Shown here in pieces: positions 22,522 to 33,164 of a stretch of 64,000 bases of DNA (position 1 is its first letter; each line of letters starts with the position of its first letter). This stretch comes from Clostridiales bacterium. GTDB lineage: Bacteria; Bacillota; Clostridia; Christensenellales; Borkfalkiaceae. The stretch is from assembly GCA_015055615.1 (NCBI GenBank), contig SVHT01000005.1:1-64000 (forward strand), written 5' to 3'. Both the position numbers and the translations under genes were made by a program. The notes under the pieces were generated by a model that searched no databases, was not told the origin of the DNA, and worked only from the letters and a program-made list of their open reading frames with translations.

Positions 22522-24228
22522 ATGTGGAACACGATGTGTTTGGCGTCGTTTGGCAGCAAGCTCGTCAATGCCATTGACAAGGGCAACGGCTGGTTGAACG
22601 ACATTGTTTGGGGCTGGCCTATGATTGTCTTGATTTTGGGCGTAGGCTTGCTCTTGACGATTTTGACGAAGTTTTTGCAGATTCGCAAATTCGGTACGTC
22701 TGTGGACAAGACGCTCGGCGATACGTTTAGAAGTATGAAGAAGAAAGGTAAGCACCTTTCCAAGAAAGAAACTTCCGTTTCCCCGTTTGAGGCGTTCTCG
22801 ACGGCAATCTCGGGCACGGTCGGTACGGGTAACATCGTCGGCGTAAGCTCGGCAATTATGACGGGTGGTCCCGGCGCGGTGCTTTGGATGTGGATATCTG
22901 CGTTCTTCGGCATGGTAACCAACTATGCGGAAAACGTGCTCGGTATGTTCTTCCGTAAAAAGGAAAAGGACGGCGAATTCTCGGGCGGTCCTGCGTACTA
23001 CCTTTCCGAGGGCGTAGGCAGAAACGTCAAGGGCGGTTTTGGTACTTTCTTGCGCGGTTTCGGTAAAGTTCTTGCGGTAATGGCGGCGGTCTTCTGTTTG
23101 TTCGCGGCAATCGGTATGAGTGGCGTACAGACGACGAAGATGGCGCAGACTATCCAATCGGCGGGGAACAGCTTGGTTGCAGGCGGTATCTCTGAAAAAG
23201 CGAAGTTCTGGATTGCGATGATTGTCGGTATCGTGGTTGCCATTGTGTTGGCGCTCGTTATTCTCGGCGGTATCAAGAGCATCGGCAGAACGACGTCCAT
23301 TTTGATTCCGTTTATGTCCTTGCTGTTTATCCTCATGGCGTTCGTCATTATTTTTATGAACGCTGACATGATTGTTACGGCGTTTGCCTTGATTTTCAGA
23401 AATGCGTTCGGCTTTAAAGCGGCTGTCGGCGGGTTTACGGGGTATATGTTTGCGCAGGTTATCCAAAAGGGTTTGGCGCGTGGCGTATTCTCTAACGAAG
23501 CTGGTTTGGGTTCTTCCGTTATCGCGCACAGCGCGTCCGAAACGCGTGAGCCTGTAAAACAAGGTTTGTGGGGTATTTTTGAGGTGTTCTTCGATACCTT
23601 CGTTATCTGTACCTTGACGGCGCTCGTTATCTTGGTAAGCTTTGGTTCTACGGCGCCCAACAACCCCAACGGTATGTATAACATTTTGTATTCCGAAATG
23701 TACGCCGATACGGAAGTTTCCATGATGGCGTTCAGCAATGCGTTTAGTCATTTCGGCGTAATTGTCTATTCGATTATCCTTCCCTTGTTTGCGTTTACCA
23801 CCATTTTGGCGTGGTCGTATTACGGGGAAAAATCGATAGACTTCCTCTTCCGCAAGACGGGCGAAAAGGGTAGAAAAATTTCCCGTATCGTATTTAAAGT
23901 ATTGTACGTGGTATTGGTAGTCGTTGCGGCTTGGCTGGTTACGCAAGAGGGCAAGGGCGAGCTTATGTGGGCGATTTCGGACACGGCGAACGGCTTGATG
24001 GCGCTGCCCAACTTGATTGGTTTGGCAATCATGTGTACGCTCGTTGCGAAGATTACCAAAAACTACTTCGACCGTAAAAAGGGTAAAAACGTAAAACCGA
24101 TGCTTTCGGCGTACGACGAACAGAACGAAACCTTTATTAAGGAACTCGAATTTGAAGAAGACTCGGAAAGCAACGTAGCGGAAGAAGTGGCGGCGGACAA
24201 CGCAAATAAGACGGACGACGCAAAATAA
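22522..24228 (+). CDS. Sodium:alanine/glycine symporter (AgcS family)
   Basis: This 568-residue protein has about 10-11 membrane segments and family motifs: SPFEAFSTAISGTVGTGNI near residue 75, GGPGAVLWMWISAFFGM, GGPAYYLSEG and FSNEAGLGSSVIAHS. It takes up alanine or glycine with Na+. The frame is open to 22402, but a GGGAGGT SD 8 nt before ATG 22522 (MWNTMCLAS) fixes the start, downstream of the riboswitch terminator. Riboswitch control indicates that glycine is a substrate or close metabolite. The C-terminal 40 residues are acidic and cytosolic. Confidence 0.95.
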   Translation: MWNTMCLASFGSKLVNAIDKGNGWLNDIVWGWPMIVLILGVGLLLTILTKFLQIRKFGTSVDKTLGDTFRSMKKKGKHLSKKETSVSPFEAFSTAISGTVGTGNIVGVSSAIMTGGPGAVLWMWISAFFGMVTNYAENVLGMFFRKKEKDGEFSGGPAYYLSEGVGRNVKGGFGTFLRGFGKVLAVMAAVFCLFAAIGMSGVQTTKMAQTIQSAGNSLVAGGISEKAKFWIAMIVGIVVAIVLALVILGGIKSIGRTTSILIPFMSLLFILMAFVIIFMNADMIVTAFALIFRNAFGFKAAVGGFTGYMFAQVIQKGLARGVFSNEAGLGSSVIAHSASETREPVKQGLWGIFEVFFDTFVICTLTALVILVSFGSTAPNNPNGMYNILYSEMYADTEVSMMAFSNAFSHFGVIVYSIILPLFAFTTILAWSYYGEKSIDFLFRKTGEKGRKISRIVFKVLYVVLVVVAAWLVTQEGKGELMWAISDTANGLMALPNLIGLAIMCTLVAKITKNYFDRKKGKNVKPMLSAYDEQNETFIKELEFEEDSESNVAEEVAADNANKTDDAK

Positions 24229-24247
24229 ATTCCGTTCATTAAAAAGC

Positions 24248-24283
24248 AAAAAAGGACAGACCTTCACGGTTCTGTCCTTTTTC
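24248..24283 (+). terminator. Terminator of agcS
   Basis: AAAAAGGACAGA/TCTGTCCTTTTT (24249-24260 with 24271-24282) with flanking A and T runs. Confidence 0.87.
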
Positions 24284-24341
24284 TTTTTGAGTAAAATATA
24301 CGTATTTTCTAAAAAAAGGCTATTTTCCGTAGGAAAAACCG

Positions 24342-24370
24342 TTGACTTAATCGTGGGATTGTGTTATCAT
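24342..24370 (+). promoter_or_regulatory. Promoter of ilvE
   Basis: TTGACT (24342-24347), a 17-nt spacer and TATCAT (24365-24370). The leader contains a GCGCGTGCGCGTGC stretch. Confidence 0.7.
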
Positions 24371-24439
24371 ATTATCATTATAATAAATTGCGCGTGCGCG
24401 TGCAATTCGAAAAACGAATAAATCAGAAAGGGGAATATT

Positions 24440-25501
24440 ATGGAAATTAAAATCACGAAAACGACGACTCCCCAAACGATGCCGCCGGAAGATAAATTGG
24501 GATTTGGCAAGGTGTTTACCGACCATATGCTGCTTGTAGATTGGTCGGCGGACAAGGGTTGGTACGACGCGAGAATCGTGCCGTTTGGCAGAATTTCCCT
24601 CCACCCTGCGTCCACGGTTTTGCATTACGGCGCGGAAATTTTTGAAGGCTTGAAGGCGTACCGTCGCGCAGACGGCGGGGTACAGCTCTTCCGCCCCACG
24701 GAAAATATCAAGCGTATGAACCGCTCGGCAGAGCGTATGAGTTTGCCTGAAATGGACGAAAAGGATATGTTGGAATTGCTTACGACCTTTGTCAAGCTCG
24801 AAGAAAAGTGGGTGCCTAAATCGTTTGGCACGTCGCTCTATCTTAGACCGTTTTTGTTCGGCAACGACGAGGCACTCGGCGTGCATGCGGTGCACAACGC
24901 GACCTTTATGCTGATTGCGTCCCCCAGCGGGAGCTATTACAAGGAGGGTATCAACCCCGTCAGCATTATGATTGAAAACGAGGACGTCAGAACGGTGCGC
25001 GGGGGTACGGGTTACGCCAAATGCGGCGGTAACTACGCGGCGAGTACGCGTGCGGGCGAACGCGCGGCGAAGAAAGGCTATTCGCAGGTGCTTTGGCTGG
25101 ACGGCGTAGAACGGAAATATATCGAAGAAGTCGGCGCGATGAACGTTATGTTCAAAATCAACGGCGAAGTGGTAACGCCCATGCTGACGGGTTCGATTTT
25201 GCCTGGTATTACCAGAAAGAGCTGTATCGAAGTTTTGAAAAATCTCGGTTATACGGTGACGGAGCGGCTCTTGTCGGTGGACGAGCTTTTGGGCGCGCTC
25301 AAATCGGGGGCGTTGGAAGAGGCGTGGGGCTGCGGTACGGCGGCGGTTGTTTCGCCGATTGGCAAGCTGGCGTTCGGCGATGAAGAATACGTAATCGGCG
25401 GTGGCAAAATTGGCGAAGTTACCCAAAAGCTGTATGATATTCTGACGGGAATTCAATGGGGCAAACAGCCCGATACGTACGGTTGGGTATACAAGCTGTA
25501 A
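24440..25501 (+). CDS. ilvE: Branched-chain amino-acid aminotransferase
   Basis: IlvE is the PLP enzyme that makes Leu, Ile and Val from their 2-oxo acids. The 353 residues show the fold-type IV features: LHYGAEIFEGLKAYRR, RPFLFGNDEALGVH, GGNYAAS, the Lys-containing QVLWLDGVERKYIEEVG region and the C-terminal GTAAVVSPIG motif. It precedes the T-box/leuA unit but has its own promoter and no T-box. Downstream, 25502-25580 holds two hairpins without U tracts (GGAAAAT/ATTTTCC and CCTTGA/TCAAGG). Confidence 0.96.
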   Translation: MEIKITKTTTPQTMPPEDKLGFGKVFTDHMLLVDWSADKGWYDARIVPFGRISLHPASTVLHYGAEIFEGLKAYRRADGGVQLFRPTENIKRMNRSAERMSLPEMDEKDMLELLTTFVKLEEKWVPKSFGTSLYLRPFLFGNDEALGVHAVHNATFMLIASPSGSYYKEGINPVSIMIENEDVRTVRGGTGYAKCGGNYAASTRAGERAAKKGYSQVLWLDGVERKYIEEVGAMNVMFKINGEVVTPMLTGSILPGITRKSCIEVLKNLGYTVTERLLSVDELLGALKSGALEEAWGCGTAAVVSPIGKLAFGDEEYVIGGGKIGEVTQKLYDILTGIQWGKQPDTYGWVYKL

Positions 25502-25583
25502 GGGGAAAAGGGCGAAAAAGGGAAAATTTGTATAATTTTCCGCTGAAAACCTTGAAAAATCAAGGAAAACAACGCTTTTTTCG

Positions 25584-25612
25584 TTGACAAAATATAATTT
25601 TGTAAGTATAAT
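25584..25612 (+). promoter_or_regulatory. Promoter of the T-box/leuA-ilv operon
   Basis: TTGACA (25584-25589), a 17-nt spacer and TATAAT (25607-25612), immediately before the T-box leader. Confidence 0.9.
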
Positions 25613-25633
25613 TAAACATACATTATATATAAA

Positions 25634-25909
25634 GGCAATGACGGGATAGAAATCCGTAAAGCGCGATTGACAGAGAGTCGGCGGTTGGTGCGAGCCGATA
25701 CGTCTTACGGAATATAGCTCCTCCCCGAGCCGCCGAGAGAACGGCAGACCAATGCCAAGTAGATTCGGACGGGTTCTCCCGTTATAGAGATTGCCCTTTT
25801 CGGGCGTGAGTGGACGGTCGATAGACTGTCAATCGGAGTGGTACCGCGGAGTTTCTTCGTCTCTTATCGTGCGGCGTTTTTGCGCTGTGATAAGAGACGT
25901 TTGTTTTTT
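25634..25909 (+). promoter_or_regulatory. T-box leader of the ilv/leu operon
   Basis: Stem I is closed by GGCAAT (near 25634) with ATTGCC (near 25793). It contains the AGAGAG and GGTGCGAGCC distal elements, and a CTC Leu codon (25718-25720) sits in the expected specifier region, although I cannot prove the register. The T-box sequence GAGTGGTACCGCGG is at 25836-25849. The terminator CGTCTCTTATC/GATAAGAGACG (25858-25868 with 25889-25899) ends in T-rich sequence to 25909. Uncharged tRNA should favour readthrough into leuA. Confidence 0.94.
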
Positions 25910-25931
25910 GAAAAGGAATTGGATAACGGAT

Positions 25932-27590
25932 ATGAAAAACAGTAAAAAATACGTAAAACAATATTTTGCGCCCCAAGGCGTGACGATGGATTGGACGAAA
26001 AAGACCGCCATCGAAAAACCGCCCGTGTGGTGCAGCGTCGATTTACGCGACGGCAATCAGGCGCTGATTATTCCCATGAGCTTGGAGGAAAAGTTGGAGT
26101 TTTTTAAACTCCTTTGCAAGGTCGGCTTTAAGGAAATTGAAATCGGTTTCCCCGCGGCGAGCGAAACGGAATATGAATTCTGTCGCAAACTCATTGAGGA
26201 AAAATTGATTCCCGACGACGTGACAATCCAAGTGTTGACGCAATCTCGCGAACATATTATCGCTAAGACTTTCGAGGCAATCAAGGGCGCGAAGAGGGCG
26301 GTGGTGCACCTTTACAACTCTACGTCGAAAGCGCAGAGAGAGCAGGTGTTCAAGCGGGAAAAGAACGAAATTATCGACATTGCGATTACGGGCGCGAAGC
26401 TTTGCAAGGCATACAAGGACAAGGCAGAGGGCAAGGTTTGGTTGGAATACTCCCCCGAAAGCTTTACGGGGACGGAGCCCGAATTCGCGGCGGAAATTTG
26501 TAACGCGGTGCTGGATATTTGGCAACCGACGGCGGAGGATAAGGCGATTATCAATCTGCCCGTGACGGTGGAAAATTCCATGCCCCACGTGTATGCAAGT
26601 CAAGTAGAATACATGTGCAAAAACTTGCACGGTAGAGAAAACGTCGTCATTTCCCTGCACCCGCACAACGACAGAGGCTGCGCGGTGGCGGACAGCGAAA
26701 TGGGCTTGTTGGCGGGGGGCGACCGTATCGAAGGTACGCTGTTTGGCAACGGAGAAAGAACGGGCAACGTCGATATCATCACGCTCGCGCTGAATATGTA
26801 TTCGCAAGGGGTGGACCCCGGTCTTGATTTTACCGACCTTCCGTCGATTACCGAAGTGTACGAGCGGGTAACCCGTATGAAGGTGAGCGAACGTCAGCCG
26901 TACAGCGGGTCGCTGGTGTTTGCGGCGTTTAGCGGTTCGCACCAAGACGCGATTGCCAAGGGTATGAAATACCGTGTGGACAAAGGCACGGATACGTGGA
27001 CGGTACCCTATCTCCCCATCGACCCTGCCGACGTTGGCAGAGTGTACGAAGCGGACGTTATCCGCATCAATTCCCAATCGGGTAAGGGGGGTATCGGGTA
27101 TATCCTCGAAACACAGTTCAAGTTGGTGTTACCGCCGAAGATGCGCGAAGTCTTCGGCTACCACGTCAAGAGTATTTCCGACCACGCGCACAAGGAGCTT
27201 TCGCCCAAGGAAGTGTACGATATCTTTATGAAGGATTTCGTCAACGTCGAAGACAAGCTGAAAGTGCAAAGCGCGACCTACGAGAGCGTGGACGCGGACA
27301 AGGTGCTCGGCAAAATCGAAATCGAATACCTTGGTAAGGCGCAGGTTGTGGAAGTGGAAGGCAACGGTCGATTGGACTGCGTGAGCAACGCGATTAAACA
27401 AGTCGTCGGCAAGGACTATCTTTTGGAAAGCTACGTACAGCACGCTTTGGAAGAAAAATCTTCTTCGCAGGCGGCGTCGTACGTATGCATAGTGGCAGAC
27501 GGCAAACCCTATTGGGGCACGGGCATTCACGCCGACATTATGACGTCGTCGGTGAAGGCGCTCGTGACCGCTATCAATAAAATGCTTTAA
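25932..27590 (+). CDS. leuA: 2-isopropylmalate synthase (long LeuA type)
   Basis: LeuA condenses 2-oxoisovalerate with acetyl-CoA, the first committed step to leucine. The 552 residues open with MKNSKKYVKQYF, then VDLRDGNQAL (DmpG/HMGL-type active site), IEIGFPAASETE, and the metal-binding HPHNDRGCAVADSE. A C-terminal regulatory (LeuA dimer) domain follows after about residue 410 for leucine feedback. The frame is open into the T-box, but ATG 25932 lies after its terminator, preceded by a modest AAGGA. Second control by T-box antitermination is clear from position. Confidence 0.97.
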   Translation: MKNSKKYVKQYFAPQGVTMDWTKKTAIEKPPVWCSVDLRDGNQALIIPMSLEEKLEFFKLLCKVGFKEIEIGFPAASETEYEFCRKLIEEKLIPDDVTIQVLTQSREHIIAKTFEAIKGAKRAVVHLYNSTSKAQREQVFKREKNEIIDIAITGAKLCKAYKDKAEGKVWLEYSPESFTGTEPEFAAEICNAVLDIWQPTAEDKAIINLPVTVENSMPHVYASQVEYMCKNLHGRENVVISLHPHNDRGCAVADSEMGLLAGGDRIEGTLFGNGERTGNVDIITLALNMYSQGVDPGLDFTDLPSITEVYERVTRMKVSERQPYSGSLVFAAFSGSHQDAIAKGMKYRVDKGTDTWTVPYLPIDPADVGRVYEADVIRINSQSGKGGIGYILETQFKLVLPPKMREVFGYHVKSISDHAHKELSPKEVYDIFMKDFVNVEDKLKVQSATYESVDADKVLGKIEIEYLGKAQVVEVEGNGRLDCVSNAIKQVVGKDYLLESYVQHALEEKSSSQAASYVCIVADGKPYWGTGIHADIMTSSVKALVTAINKML

Positions 27591-27610
27591 GGAAAAGTAA
27601 GGAGAAGATT

Positions 27611-29287
27611 ATGAAATTAAACGGCGCACAGATTTTAATTCAGACGCTCATTGAACAGGGCGTTACCGACGTGTTCGGGTATCCCGGCGGTCAGGTTATC
27701 AATATTTACGACGCGCTTTACGAATACAAGGACAAAATTAACCACGTATTGACGGCGCACGAACAGGGCGCGGCGCACGCGGCGGACGGGTATTCCCGCG
27801 CGACGGGTAAGGTCGGCGTTTGTATCGCAACCAGCGGTCCGGGCGCAACCAACCTCGTTACCGGTATCGCAACGGCAATGCTCGACAGTATCCCTATGGT
27901 TGCCATTACGGGTAACGTGCCTTGCTCGCTGATTGGTAAGGACAGTTTCCAAGAAATCGATATTACGGGCGTGACCTTGCCTATCACCAAGCATAACTAT
28001 TTCGTCAACAAAATTGAAGATTTGGCGGATACCATCCGCGAAGCGTTCGCCATTGCGAAATCGGGCAGACCTGGACCCGTCCTTATCGATATTCCCAAGG
28101 ACGTGCAGGTGGGCAAGTACGATTACGAACCGCAAGGGGTGGTTGAAAAAATGCCTCTTCCCAAGGTAAAGGAAGAGTTGATTGACAAAGCGGTAGAGCT
28201 TATCAACAACGCGAAAAAGCCTTACGTTTACGTAGGCGGCGGCGCGGCTGGGCTCGGCATGGGCAAGGACATCGTGGCGTTTGCCGAAAAGGTCGGCGCG
28301 GTAATCGGTTGCTCGTTTATGGGGCTTTCGTCCGTTCCGCAGGACAACGAACGTTTCCTTGGTATGCAGGGTATGCACGGGCATTACGCGTCGTCTATGT
28401 CGCAAAACGAAGCGGACCTTATCTTGGGTATCGGCGTTCGTTTCTCGGACAGAGCGACGGGCAACGTTTCGAAGTTTGCAAAGCAGAGCAAGATTATTCA
28501 GCTTGACCCCGACAGCGCGGAAGTCAACAAAAACGTACGCGTAGACCTTGGCTTGGTCGGCGACGTAGAGGACTCGTTCAAGCGTATCGCGGCGAAGTGC
28601 GCGGAGAGCGCAAAACCCGATTGGTTTGCCCGCGTTAAGCAGTTGAAAGACGAAGAAAAGCAGTTTGAGGAAGAAATTGCGGCGGCGGATAAATCCCCCC
28701 TCACCCCCAAACAGGTATTTGAAATTATCAACGCGGCAAAACCTGCAAACACTGTCATTGCAACGGACGTAGGTCAGCACCAAATGTGGACGGCGCAGTA
28801 CGTAGAATTCGACGGTCCTCGCCGTTTTGTATCCAGCGGCGGTTTGGGAACGATGGGCTTTGGCTTGGGCGCGGCAATCGGTTCGTACGTCGCAACGAAA
28901 GACCCCGTGGTTTTGATTACGGGCGACGGCAGTTTTGGTATGAACCTCAACGAACTCGCTACGGCAGTTAGCTACAAAATCCCCGTAGTTATCGTGCTTT
29001 TGAACAACGGTGTGCTGGGTATGGTAAGACAATGGCAGACGCTCTTCTTCGGCAAGAGATATTCCAACACGGTGCTTTCCAGAAAGACCGACTTCGTAGC
29101 CCTTGCAAAATCGTTTGGGGCAGAGGGCGTGTTGGCGGAAACGCCGATTGAGTTCAAACGCGCGTTCGAGGCGGCGGTGAAGGCAGACAAGCCCACGGTT
29201 ATCGACGTACGTATCGACAAGGACGAAATGGTATTGCCCATGTTGCCTCCCGGCGGCGCAATCAGCGATATCATTACGAAAGTATAA
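27611..29287 (+). CDS. ilvB: Acetolactate synthase large subunit
   Basis: This ThDP enzyme makes 2-acetolactate or 2-aceto-2-hydroxybutyrate. The 558 residues have FGYPGGQVINIYDAL, the catalytic Glu in LTAHEQGAAHAADG, TSGPGATN, and the ThDP-binding GDGSFGMNLNELATA region (residues about 437-451, followed by NNGVLGMV). The domains are N-terminal PYR, central FAD-binding and C-terminal PP. It sits 20 nt after leuA with a clear SD and forms a complex with IlvN encoded next. Confidence 0.97.
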   Translation: MKLNGAQILIQTLIEQGVTDVFGYPGGQVINIYDALYEYKDKINHVLTAHEQGAAHAADGYSRATGKVGVCIATSGPGATNLVTGIATAMLDSIPMVAITGNVPCSLIGKDSFQEIDITGVTLPITKHNYFVNKIEDLADTIREAFAIAKSGRPGPVLIDIPKDVQVGKYDYEPQGVVEKMPLPKVKEELIDKAVELINNAKKPYVYVGGGAAGLGMGKDIVAFAEKVGAVIGCSFMGLSSVPQDNERFLGMQGMHGHYASSMSQNEADLILGIGVRFSDRATGNVSKFAKQSKIIQLDPDSAEVNKNVRVDLGLVGDVEDSFKRIAAKCAESAKPDWFARVKQLKDEEKQFEEEIAAADKSPLTPKQVFEIINAAKPANTVIATDVGQHQMWTAQYVEFDGPRRFVSSGGLGTMGFGLGAAIGSYVATKDPVVLITGDGSFGMNLNELATAVSYKIPVVIVLLNNGVLGMVRQWQTLFFGKRYSNTVLSRKTDFVALAKSFGAEGVLAETPIEFKRAFEAAVKADKPTVIDVRIDKDEMVLPMLPPGGAISDIITKV

Positions 29288-29308
29288 GGCTACGGTAAGG
29301 AGAAAATT

Positions 29309-29809
29309 ATGGAAAACAATAAATTCGTAATAGCAGTATACGTAGACAACAAAGCGGGTGTTTTGACGCGTGTTACGGCAATGTTTACCCGCCGTAATTT
29401 CAACATCGACACCCTCACGGTAGGCGAAACGGAACGCAGCGAATATTCCCGTATCACCATCACGATGTGTGGGGACGATTACGTGAAGGAACAGCTTATC
29501 AATCAGCTGAAAAAGCTGTACGTTGTGAAAAAGGTAGAGGTGCTCCAAGACGAACCGATTAAGCGTGAATTGATGCTGATTAAGGTTTTGAATAAGTCCG
29601 AGCACAGAAACGATATCATGACGGCGGTGGACGTCTTCCGCGCGAGCGTTATCGACTACTCTCCCGAAAGCATGTGTATCGAAGTGACGGGCAACCCTTC
29701 CAAAATCGACGCGTTTGTAAAATTGATGCAACCGTTTGGCATTTTGGAAATGTGCCGTACCGGTGTAGTAGCCCTCGACCGCGGCGCAAACACGTTGCTT
29801 GCAGACTAA
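29309..29809 (+). CDS. ilvN: Acetolactate synthase regulatory small subunit
   Basis: The 166 residues start with an ACT domain (NNKFVIAVYVDNKAGVLTRVTAMFTRRNFNIDTLTVG), the valine feedback site, followed by the C-terminal ALS_ss domain (IKRELMLIKVLNKSEHRNDI...). It activates and regulates IlvB. It follows ilvB by 21 nt. After it, before ilvC, lies a compact hairpin GCGGA/TCCGC (29830-29843). Confidence 0.96.
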   Translation: MENNKFVIAVYVDNKAGVLTRVTAMFTRRNFNIDTLTVGETERSEYSRITITMCGDDYVKEQLINQLKKLYVVKKVEVLQDEPIKRELMLIKVLNKSEHRNDIMTAVDVFRASVIDYSPESMCIEVTGNPSKIDAFVKLMQPFGILEMCRTGVVALDRGANTLLAD

Positions 29810-29829
29810 ACGCGGGCAAGGTAAAACAA

Positions 29830-29843
29830 GCGGAAAACTCCGC
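29830..29843 (+). other. Intercistronic hairpin ilvN-ilvC
   Basis: GCGGA/TCCGC with loop AAAC, no U tract. One of five compact hairpins at junctions of this operon. Confidence 0.5.
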
Positions 29844-29881
29844 AAACCAAAAACAAGAAAAAAATAAAAAAATATCAATAA

Positions 29882-30919
<1,038 letters not shown>

Positions 30920-30959
30920 TAAAACGTTGGATATGCGGCGCGCTACTTTGTCGTTGCGC

Positions 30960-31331
30960 GGTCACGTACGTTTATGTACGCTCCCTTGCGACTTCGCGTA
31001 TCGCTTGCATCTGCAACGTTTTAACTCGACCGAGTTTGCGTATAGGTCCAGCGTTACCGCACGGTCACGTACGTTTATGTACGCTCCCTTGCGACTTCGC
31101 GTATCGCTTGCGTCTGCAACGTTTTAACTCGACCGAGTTTGCGTATAGGTTCCGCGTTACCGCGCGTTCACGTACGTTTATGTACGCTCCCTTGCGACTT
31201 CGCGTATCGCTTGCATCTGCAACGTTTTAACTCGACCGAGCTTGCGTATAGGTTTAGCGTTCCGCGCGGTCACGTACGTTTATGTACGCTCCCTTGCGAC
31301 TTCGCGTATCGCTTGCATCTGCAACGTTTTA
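30960..31331 (+). repeat. Tandem array of about 3.6 units of 103 bp between ilvC and ilvD
   Basis: Units begin at 30961, 31064, 31167 and 31269 (periods 103, 103, 102), with the fourth ending near 31331. Each contains CGTACGTTTATGTACG, an inverted repeat, CCCTTGCGACTTCGCGTATC, and (units 1-3) the dyad AACTCGACCGAGTT. Units differ by only a few bases. The first 26 bases match the core in the duplication after queA (4797-4822 and 4953-4978) in 25 of 26 positions. Open frames across it are repeat artefacts, because the period is not a multiple of three. Confidence 0.95.
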
Positions 31332-31381
31332 GCGGATTGCCTCAAAGGCGTAAAAAACAGATAAACTAAAAAAACAAGTCA

Positions 31382-31413
31382 TAACTGCGTTGCGTTTTTT
31401 CGCTACGCAGTTA
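31382..31413 (+). other. Intercistronic hairpin before ilvD
   Basis: TAACTGCGT/ACGCAGTTA (31382-31390 with 31405-31413) forms a 9-bp stem without a U tract. The ilvD SD (AGGTAAG) follows. Confidence 0.6.
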
Positions 31414-31439
31414 CGCGCTTTCTATTTGTAGGTAAGATT

Positions 31440-33098
31440 ATGATTAAAGACACGATAGTAGACGGATTTCACAACGCTCCGCACAGATCCTTGTATCATG
31501 CGTTGGGCTTAACGGACGAAGAACAAGCTCGTCCTTTGATTGGTATCGTATGCTCGTACAACGAAATTGTTCCCGGGCATATCAACCTTGATAAAATCGC
31601 GCAAGCGGTAAAGCTTGGCGTAGCGATGGCGGGCGGTACGCCCATCATGTTCCCTGCAATCACCGTTTGCGACGGTATTGCCATGGGGCATACGGGTATG
31701 AAATATTCCCTCGTCACCCGCGATTTGATTGCGGACTCGACGGAGGCAATGGTCATGGCGCACGGCTTTGACGGTTTGGTAATGATACCCAACTGCGACA
31801 AGAACGTGCCCGGGCTTTTGATGGCGGCGGCGAGATTGAATATCCCCACCGTATTCGTTAGCGGCGGTCCTATGCTCGCGGGCAGAGTGAACGGCAAAAA
31901 GCGTTCGCTTTCCAGCATGTTTGAGGCAGTCGGCGCGTATAAGGCGGGCTCGATTAACGAAGACCAGCTTACCGAATTTGAAAAGAAGGTATGTCCTACC
32001 TGCGGTTCGTGTTCGGGTATGTATACGGCGAACTCTATGAACTGCTTGACCGAAGTCCTCGGTATGGGCTTGAAAGGCAACGGTACGATTCCCGCGGTAT
32101 ATTCCGCGCGTATCGAGCTTGCAAAGCACGCGGGTATGCAGGTTATGGAGCTGGTGAAAAAGAATATCCGTCCCCGCGATATCATGACGGCGGCGGCAAT
32201 CAAAAACGCAATCACGGCGGATATGGCGCTCGGCTGTTCGACGAACAGTATGTTGCATTTGCCTGCGATTGCCAACGAGCTCGGCGTGCCGTTTGATTTG
32301 GACGAAGTCAACGCAATCAGCGAAAAGACGCCCAACTTGTGCCACCTTGCGCCCGCAGGTCCGACCTATATGGAAGATCTCAACGAGGCGGGCGGCGTAC
32401 ACGCCGTTTTGAAGGAATTAGAGGCGCTTAATTTGATTGACACCTCGGTTATGACCTGTACGGGTAAGACCATGGCGGAAAATCTGGAAGGGGTTGTCAA
32501 TCTCGATGAAGAGGTTATCAGAAAGCCCGAAAATGCGTTCGGTAAGACGGGCGGTATTGCGGCGCTTAAAGGGAATTTGGCGCCCGACGGTTGCGTAGTA
32601 AAACGCGCGGCGGTTGCCCCCGAAATGCTCGTGCACGAAGGTCCCGCAAAGGTGTTTGAGAGCGAAGAGGAGTGTATCGCGGCAATCTACGGCGGTAAAA
32701 TCGTCAAAGGCGACGTCGTGGTTATCCGTTACGAAGGCCCCGCAGGCGGTCCTGGTATGCGCGAAATGCTTTCGCCTACTTCCGCAATCGCGGGTATGGG
32801 CTTGGATAAAGACGTTGCCCTTATCACCGACGGACGGTTCTCGGGCGCGACGCGTGGCGCGTCGATTGGGCACGTATCCCCCGAGGCTGCAAACGGCGGT
32901 GTGATTGCGTACGTAAAAGACGGCGATATTATTTCGATTGATATTCCCAACTACTCGATTAAACTCAACGTTTCGGACGAAGAGCTTGCAAAACGCAGAG
33001 CGGAAATGCCGATTAAGAAAAAGGAAGTTAGCGGGTATTTGAAGAGATACGCGGCGCAGGTATCGTCGGCAGACAAAGGCGCAATCATCAATAAATAA
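31440..33098 (+). CDS. ilvD: Dihydroxy-acid dehydratase
   Basis: IlvD is an Fe-S enzyme that dehydrates dihydroxy acids to 2-oxo acids for Val, Ile and Leu. The 552 residues contain the cluster cysteines in [10 protein letters not shown] and [16 protein letters not shown], the conserved CSTNSMLHL, and the C-terminal [12 protein letters not shown] and [10 protein letters not shown] motifs. The length is normal. It follows the 103-bp repeat array and a hairpin, and continues 66 nt later into leuC. Confidence 0.97.
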   Translation: MIKDTIVDGFHNAPHRSLYHALGLTDEEQARPLIGIVCSYNEIVPGHINLDKIAQAVKLGVAMAGGTPIMFPAITVCDGIAMGHTGMKYSLVTRDLIADSTEAMVMAHGFDGLVMIPNCDKNVPGLLMAAARLNIPTVFVSGGPMLAGRVNGKKRSLSSMFEAVGAYKAGSINEDQLTEFEKKVCPTCGSCSGMYTANSMNCLTEVLGMGLKGNGTIPAVYSARIELAKHAGMQVMELVKKNIRPRDIMTAAAIKNAITADMALGCSTNSMLHLPAIANELGVPFDLDEVNAISEKTPNLCHLAPAGPTYMEDLNEAGGVHAVLKELEALNLIDTSVMTCTGKTMAENLEGVVNLDEEVIRKPENAFGKTGGIAALKGNLAPDGCVVKRAAVAPEMLVHEGPAKVFESEEECIAAIYGGKIVKGDVVVIRYEGPAGGPGMREMLSPTSAIAGMGLDKDVALITDGRFSGATRGASIGHVSPEAANGGVIAYVKDGDIISIDIPNYSIKLNVSDEELAKRRAEMPIKKKEVSGYLKRYAAQVSSADKGAIINK

Positions 33099-33113
33099 GC
33101 GGTGAGCCACCGC
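33099..33113 (+). other. Intercistronic hairpin ilvD-leuC
   Basis: GCGGTG/CACCGC with a 3-nt loop starts directly after the ilvD stop codon. No U tract follows. Confidence 0.5.
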
Positions 33114-33164
33114 GGGCAAGCTAATACGTGCAATTTATATAGACAAAACAGGAGCAATAAAACA

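Noticed and set aside
22489-24267. A 592-residue minus-strand open frame opposite agcS
   Set aside because: It is a shadow of the symporter gene: no SD or promoter, and Arg/His-rich translation.
30960-31331. CRISPR array
   Set aside because: Whole 103-bp units are repeated head to tail with no variable spacers and no cas genes.
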